Of a stretch of 64,000 nucleotides of DNA, positions 59,800 to 64,000 are shown in pieces. A model generated the notes under the pieces. It searched no databases, was not told where the DNA came from, and saw only the letters and a list, made by a program, of their open reading frames with translations. The translations under genes were made by a program, and so were the position numbers. The DNA lies in assembly GCA_016617855.1 (NCBI GenBank), contig JAECUM010016822.1, positions 1 to 64,000 on the forward strand. Reading direction: 5' to 3'. Position 1 is the stretch's first letter. The number at the start of each line of letters is the position of its first letter. The DNA is from Megalonaias nervosa. Lineage: Eukaryota; Mollusca; Bivalvia; Unionida; Unionidae.

Positions 59800-60660
59800 T
59801 AGTCATGATATATATTTGGACACTCCATAACACAGAAATTTGCAAGACCACCCACACCTTAATACAGAGATCTGCATCATCCCAACTCCGTAACAGAGAT
59901 TTGCAACACCCCCACTCCATAGTACACACTTAGAATACCTCAACTCTTAACGTGCATTTACAATACTCCCATTATATAACACAGATCTGTTAACAGCCCC
60001 ACCATATACCAGATTTACAAAACCCCCATTCCATATCAGTGAGATTTCCAACACCCCCACTCCATATCACAAAGATTTCCAACACCCCCACTCCATAACA
60101 GAGATTTACAACATCCCCACTATAACACTGAAAATTACAACACCCCCACTCCATGACACTGAAATTAATTAAAAAAAAGCCCCACTTCATAACACTGCGA
60201 TTAACAAAAAACCTACTCCATAACACTGATTAACAACACCCCCACTCCATAACACTGACATTAACATCCCCACTCCATAAACAGAGATAAACAACCCCCC
60301 CACTCCATAACACTGAGACTTCTAACACCCGCACTCCATAACACCCAAAGTCCATGACACAGAGATAAATAACAGCCCCACTCCATAACACTGAGATTTC
60401 TAACACACCCGCTCCATAACACTGAAATAAACAACACTCCCACTGCGTAAGACAGTTTAACACCCCCACTCTTTAACACTGAGAAAAACACCCCCACTCT
60501 ATAACACAGACAAAATCACCTCCACTCTGTAACACAGAGATTACCTCCCACAACTCCATAACATTATGATTTACAACACCCCAACTTCATAACATGGCGA
60601 TTAACAACATCTCCACTCCATAATACAGAGATTTGTGACAACCCCACAGGCTTTATAATA
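59800..60660. repeat. C-rich minisatellite, about 31-bp unit, about 26 copies
   Basis: Unit 'cccccactccataacactga' then 'gatttacaaca', with variable 'gagat' parts. Minus-strand open frames (59990-60497) come from it. Confidence 0.93.
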
Positions 60661-60664
60661 TCCA

Positions 60665-61690
60665 GTGGCAATCATTTCATAAACAAAGTGAATGCCCATG
60701 TAAATGCCTATTTATGCTTGCACGTGGCTAACGAGATGTGGATGTGAATATCTGTGACTATGTATTGGAGTAAGCAGCTAATGACACTTCAGCTGGTTGT
60801 TTTAACAATCACAATTTTCACTGTGATGAGTGTTTGTAAATCACAAATTCATCATGAGGGAATTTAAATAATAATGAAAAGTCATTTTTTGATGAATTTT
60901 TTGAACACAGGACTGTTAAACACAGCAAATATTTCATTCTCATCTGACACAGAAGTGATATCTTCATGCAATGAATTTGAACTAAAAAATCCATATGAAT
61001 GTGTTAAAACTTTAATCTGAGTTTGGTGCTGACCAGCAAAAAATGACAACATTTATACTTTTTGCATTTGGAGCTGGATAGTGGACTTCTTGATGGAAAC
61101 CTAAATTAGCACAGCAGTTAATCAACACTGGTGCAGGCAACTTTATCCGAGAATGAGCAATTTTATTTTGTATCTGTGGATACATTACTCATTTTTTTAG
61201 ACAAGTGCTTCAAACATTTTCACTTGGATTATGGAGCTTTTACAACAGAATTTTGTAGTTAACCAATCTTAAAGACAATTAAACAAATTTAACCACACAA
61301 ATAGCACGTTGGGTGCATTTATTACTACCAAGTGGGTTCCAACCCATACTGCTCATGATCAATGTAAACCAGTAATCTGATGAAGTAAAGTCAGTGATCA
61401 ATTACTGAAAGGCCGGGGGGGGGGGGGCCTTGGGGAATAGATGCAGATTATAATGGGGTACTGCTCTGGTTCTGTTTCCTCATTTATTTTGAATTCTTGT
61501 CCACAAAAAAAGATGACTGTAAAATTATGCTCGATCTAAGTGTAAGTAAACCTGTGTCTTAAAAAAAATAATCAAGAAGCACATGTGACTAAAACTAATA
61601 TAATATAGAAACAAAGTGTTTTGTTTTTGTCTTTGAATAATTTTATGCATGATTTCACCATTCAAAATTGTCTCCAAGAAAGAATAAAAT
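60665..61690. other. Intron sequence; (G)n run, otherwise unrecognised
   Basis: A G-run at about 61413-61427 is the only low-complexity feature. Confidence 0.45.
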
Positions 61691-61754
61691 TTGAAAAATG
61701 AGCATTCTGCAGAAAAAAATGCATTAATCTTGTAACAGAACCAAATCAAACTTG

Positions 61755-62560
61755 ATAAATAATGTGAAGAAATGCATGAATCAGAACAATTAAAATATTT
61801 ACTAGTAAGGGTAGTAATAAAAAATTCTGGTTATTTCAAAAACTTTTTTTATGTTTAATACTGGATACTGCCATTAAATTTGAAAATAGATTTGAAAATG
61901 TTCTGCAGTCAACAGAAACATTTAGTAAGTTTTGAAGTGATACAAACAAAACCTAACTGCATAAAAAGTGCCAGAAAGTAGATTGGTATTATTTGAAAGA
62001 GAGTAGATTGCTCATGTTTAGACCCTAAATAACATCCTAAATGAGAACAAATATGGCTTGATTTAACAGAAGATGAAGAAATGCATAAACAAGAGCAACT
62101 GATATGTATCTGACAGTAATGACAGAAAAGCAAATTAAGTATTTTCAAACATAATTTTATGCTAATGAAAAACCCTGGATAGAGCCCTTTAAGTTAAAAG
62201 AAGCTGTATAAAATGCCTGTGTAGTTTAGAGAAATGCATTTTAATGATGTCAGATATGACTTGATTTAGTGGAAGATGAAGAATCTGCATGTAACAGAGC
62301 AACTGGTATGTATTTGACGGTTGCAACAGAAAAGTGGCTGGAGTTCTTTCAAAGATAGAATTTTAAACTTGGTTTTAGATCCTTGATCCTATCCTTAAAT
62401 TACCTTAAACTTTCTTAAAATGTAGCCTAAAACAAATTATATTTAGCTTTTAATGATACCAAAAAAGACTTGATTTTATAGAACATGAAGAAATGCATGA
62501 AATAGAATTAGATGTTTATCTGAAATTTGTGAAATAAAAGCACTTCAAGTTATTTCAAAG
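61755..62560. repeat. Higher-order repeat, about 205-bp unit
   Basis: 'gatgaagaaatgcat' words at 61765, 62072, 62275 and 62486 (spacing 203 and 211 between the last three), with 'agagcaactgatatgtatct', 'gacagaaaag' and an 'accctggatagagcccttta' segment. The word returns at 63988, after the 43-bp array. Confidence 0.7.
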
Positions 62561-62564
62561 AAAC

Positions 62565-63900
62565 AATTGTATGCTCCTGCTGAAACCCTGAATATGGCCC
62601 TTTAAATTAAAATAAGCTCATGTTGAAACCCTGGATATGGCCCTTTCAATTAAAATAAGCACATGTTGAAACCCTGGATATGACCCTTTAAATTAAAATA
62701 AGTTCCTGTTGAAACCCTGGATATGACCCTTTAAATTAAAATAAGCACCTGTTGAAACCATAGATATGACCCTCTAAATTAAAATAACTTCCTGATTAAA
62801 CCCTGGATATGGCCCTTTAAATTAAAATAAATTTCTGTTCAAACTCTGAATATGACCCTTTAAATCAAAATAAGTTCCTGTTCAAACCCTGGATATGACC
62901 CTCTAAATTAAAATTACCTTCTGCTGAAACTCTGAATATGGCCCTTAAAATTAAAAAAAGTTCCTGTTGAAACCCTGGATATGGCCCTTTAAATTAAAAT
63001 CAGTTCCTGTTCAAAGCCTGGATATGACCCTCTAAATTAAAATTACCTTCTGCTGAAACTCTGAATATGGCCCTTAAAATTAAAAAAAGTTCCTGCTGAA
63101 ACCCTGAATATGGCCCTTTAAATTAAAATAAGTTCCTGTTCAAACCCTGGATATGACCCTCTAAATTAAAATTACCTTCTGCTGAAACTCTGAATATGGC
63201 CCATAAAATTAAAAAAAGTTCCTGTTGAAACCCTGGATATGGCCCTTTAAATTAAAATAAGTTCCTGTTCAAACCCTGGATATGACCCTTTAAATTAAAA
63301 TTACCTCCTGTTGAAACTCTGAATATGGCCCTTAAAATCAAAAAATGTTCCCGTTGAAACCCTGGATATAGCTCTTAAAATCAAATTAAGTTCCTGTTGA
63401 AACCCTGGATGTGGCCCTTTAAATTGAAATAAGTTCCTTTTGAAACCCTGAATATGGTCCTTTAAATAAAAAAAAATTCCTGTTCAAACTCTGAATATAA
63501 CCCTTCAAATTAAAATATGCTCCTGTTCAAACCCTGGATATGGCCCTTTAAATAAAAAATAAGTTCCTGTTGAAACCCTGAATATGGCCCTTTAAATTAA
63601 AAATAAGCTCCTGTTCAAACCCTAATATGGCCCTTCAAATTAAAATAAGTTCCTGCTGAAACCCTGAATATGGCCCTTTACATTAAAATAAGTTCCGGTT
63701 CAAACCCTGGATATAACCCTTCAAATTAAAATAAGTTTCTGTTCAAACCCTGGATTTGGTCCTTAAATTAAAATAAGGCTTGATGAAACACTGGACATGA
63801 CCCTAAAAATTAAAATTAGCATCTGTTGAAACCCTTGATATGGGCCTTAAAACTAAAATTGGTTTTATAAACACTTTTATACTCATGTTTTGACCCTGGA
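62565..63900. repeat. Minisatellite, about 43-bp unit, about 30 copies
   Basis: Unit 'ttcctgttgaaaccctggat' then 'atggccctttaaattaaaat' then 'aag'. At 62900-63330 units also pair into blocks of about three. It matches a part of the 205-bp repeat beside it. Confidence 0.92.
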
Positions 63901-64000
63901 TAGAAACTTTAAAATAAAACCTGGTTTTATAATAGCTTGTGCAGTCTACAGAAATTTAGCTCTCAATGGTATCAAGCATGACTTGATGAAGAAATGCATG

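Noticed and set aside
60230..60497. Minus-strand frames rich in VMEWGC
   Set aside because: Translation of the C-rich 31-bp array.

Overview
The window is eukaryotic: about 64 kb of AT-rich DNA with one split protein gene, long introns, and very many microsatellites, minisatellites, tRNA-derived SINEs and small inverted-repeat transposons. The repeat style suggests a mollusc, perhaps a bivalve or gastropod: tRNA-headed SINEs with short tails, 'pearl'-like elements built from tandem tiles, and abundant hAT, pogo and piggyBac-like MITEs. This placement is inference from repeat character, not a species identification.

The only real gene I can support is on the minus strand. Seven internal exons (58766-58860, 49750-49816, 43971-44087, 19799-19897, 7986-8060, 5060-5180, 3522-3694, in transcription order) all have AG acceptors and GT donors and join in a continuous frame of 747 nt (249 codons). 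The product is a stretch of a multi-PDZ scaffold of the MPDZ/PATJ type: the C-terminal end of one PDZ, a linker, one complete PDZ, a second linker, and the start of another PDZ. Order and sequence fit the PDZ8-PDZ9-PDZ10 part of MPDZ. Both gene ends lie outside the window.

About 99% of the window is intron or repeat. Region by region: 0-3.5 kb is intron with small tandem arrays. 3.5-8.1 kb holds three exons, a head-to-head SINE pair and arrays. 8.3-10.1 kb holds a SINE, two hAT-like MITEs and a tiled 'pearl'-like element. 11.7-17.9 kb is dominated by minisatellites, including a 1.7 kb G-rich array. 19.4-21.5 kb has an exon with an in-frame duplicated splice acceptor and nested MITEs. 24-30 kb is a run of minisatellites. 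31.3-32.3 kb has faint decayed coding sequence. 34.3-36.4 kb is a 2.1 kb terminal-inverted-repeat element with a hAT MITE inside. 39-40.4 kb is a modular TTAA-flanked element cluster. 44-52 kb has two exons, SINEs and arrays. 53-58.5 kb has a SINE broken by a TTAA element, a probable solo LTR and another piggyBac-like copy. 58.8 kb is the first exon seen, and 59-64 kb is tandem arrays.

No rRNA gene, functional tRNA, CRISPR array or prokaryotic-type system is present. The most interesting items are the in-frame 69-bp duplicated acceptor in the PDZ exon, the tiled element family whose tile number varies between copies, the nested-palindrome foldback family, and the modular TTAA elements. All coordinates were read by eye. 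Exon boundaries should be exact; limits of arrays and old repeats are approximate to some tens of bases.
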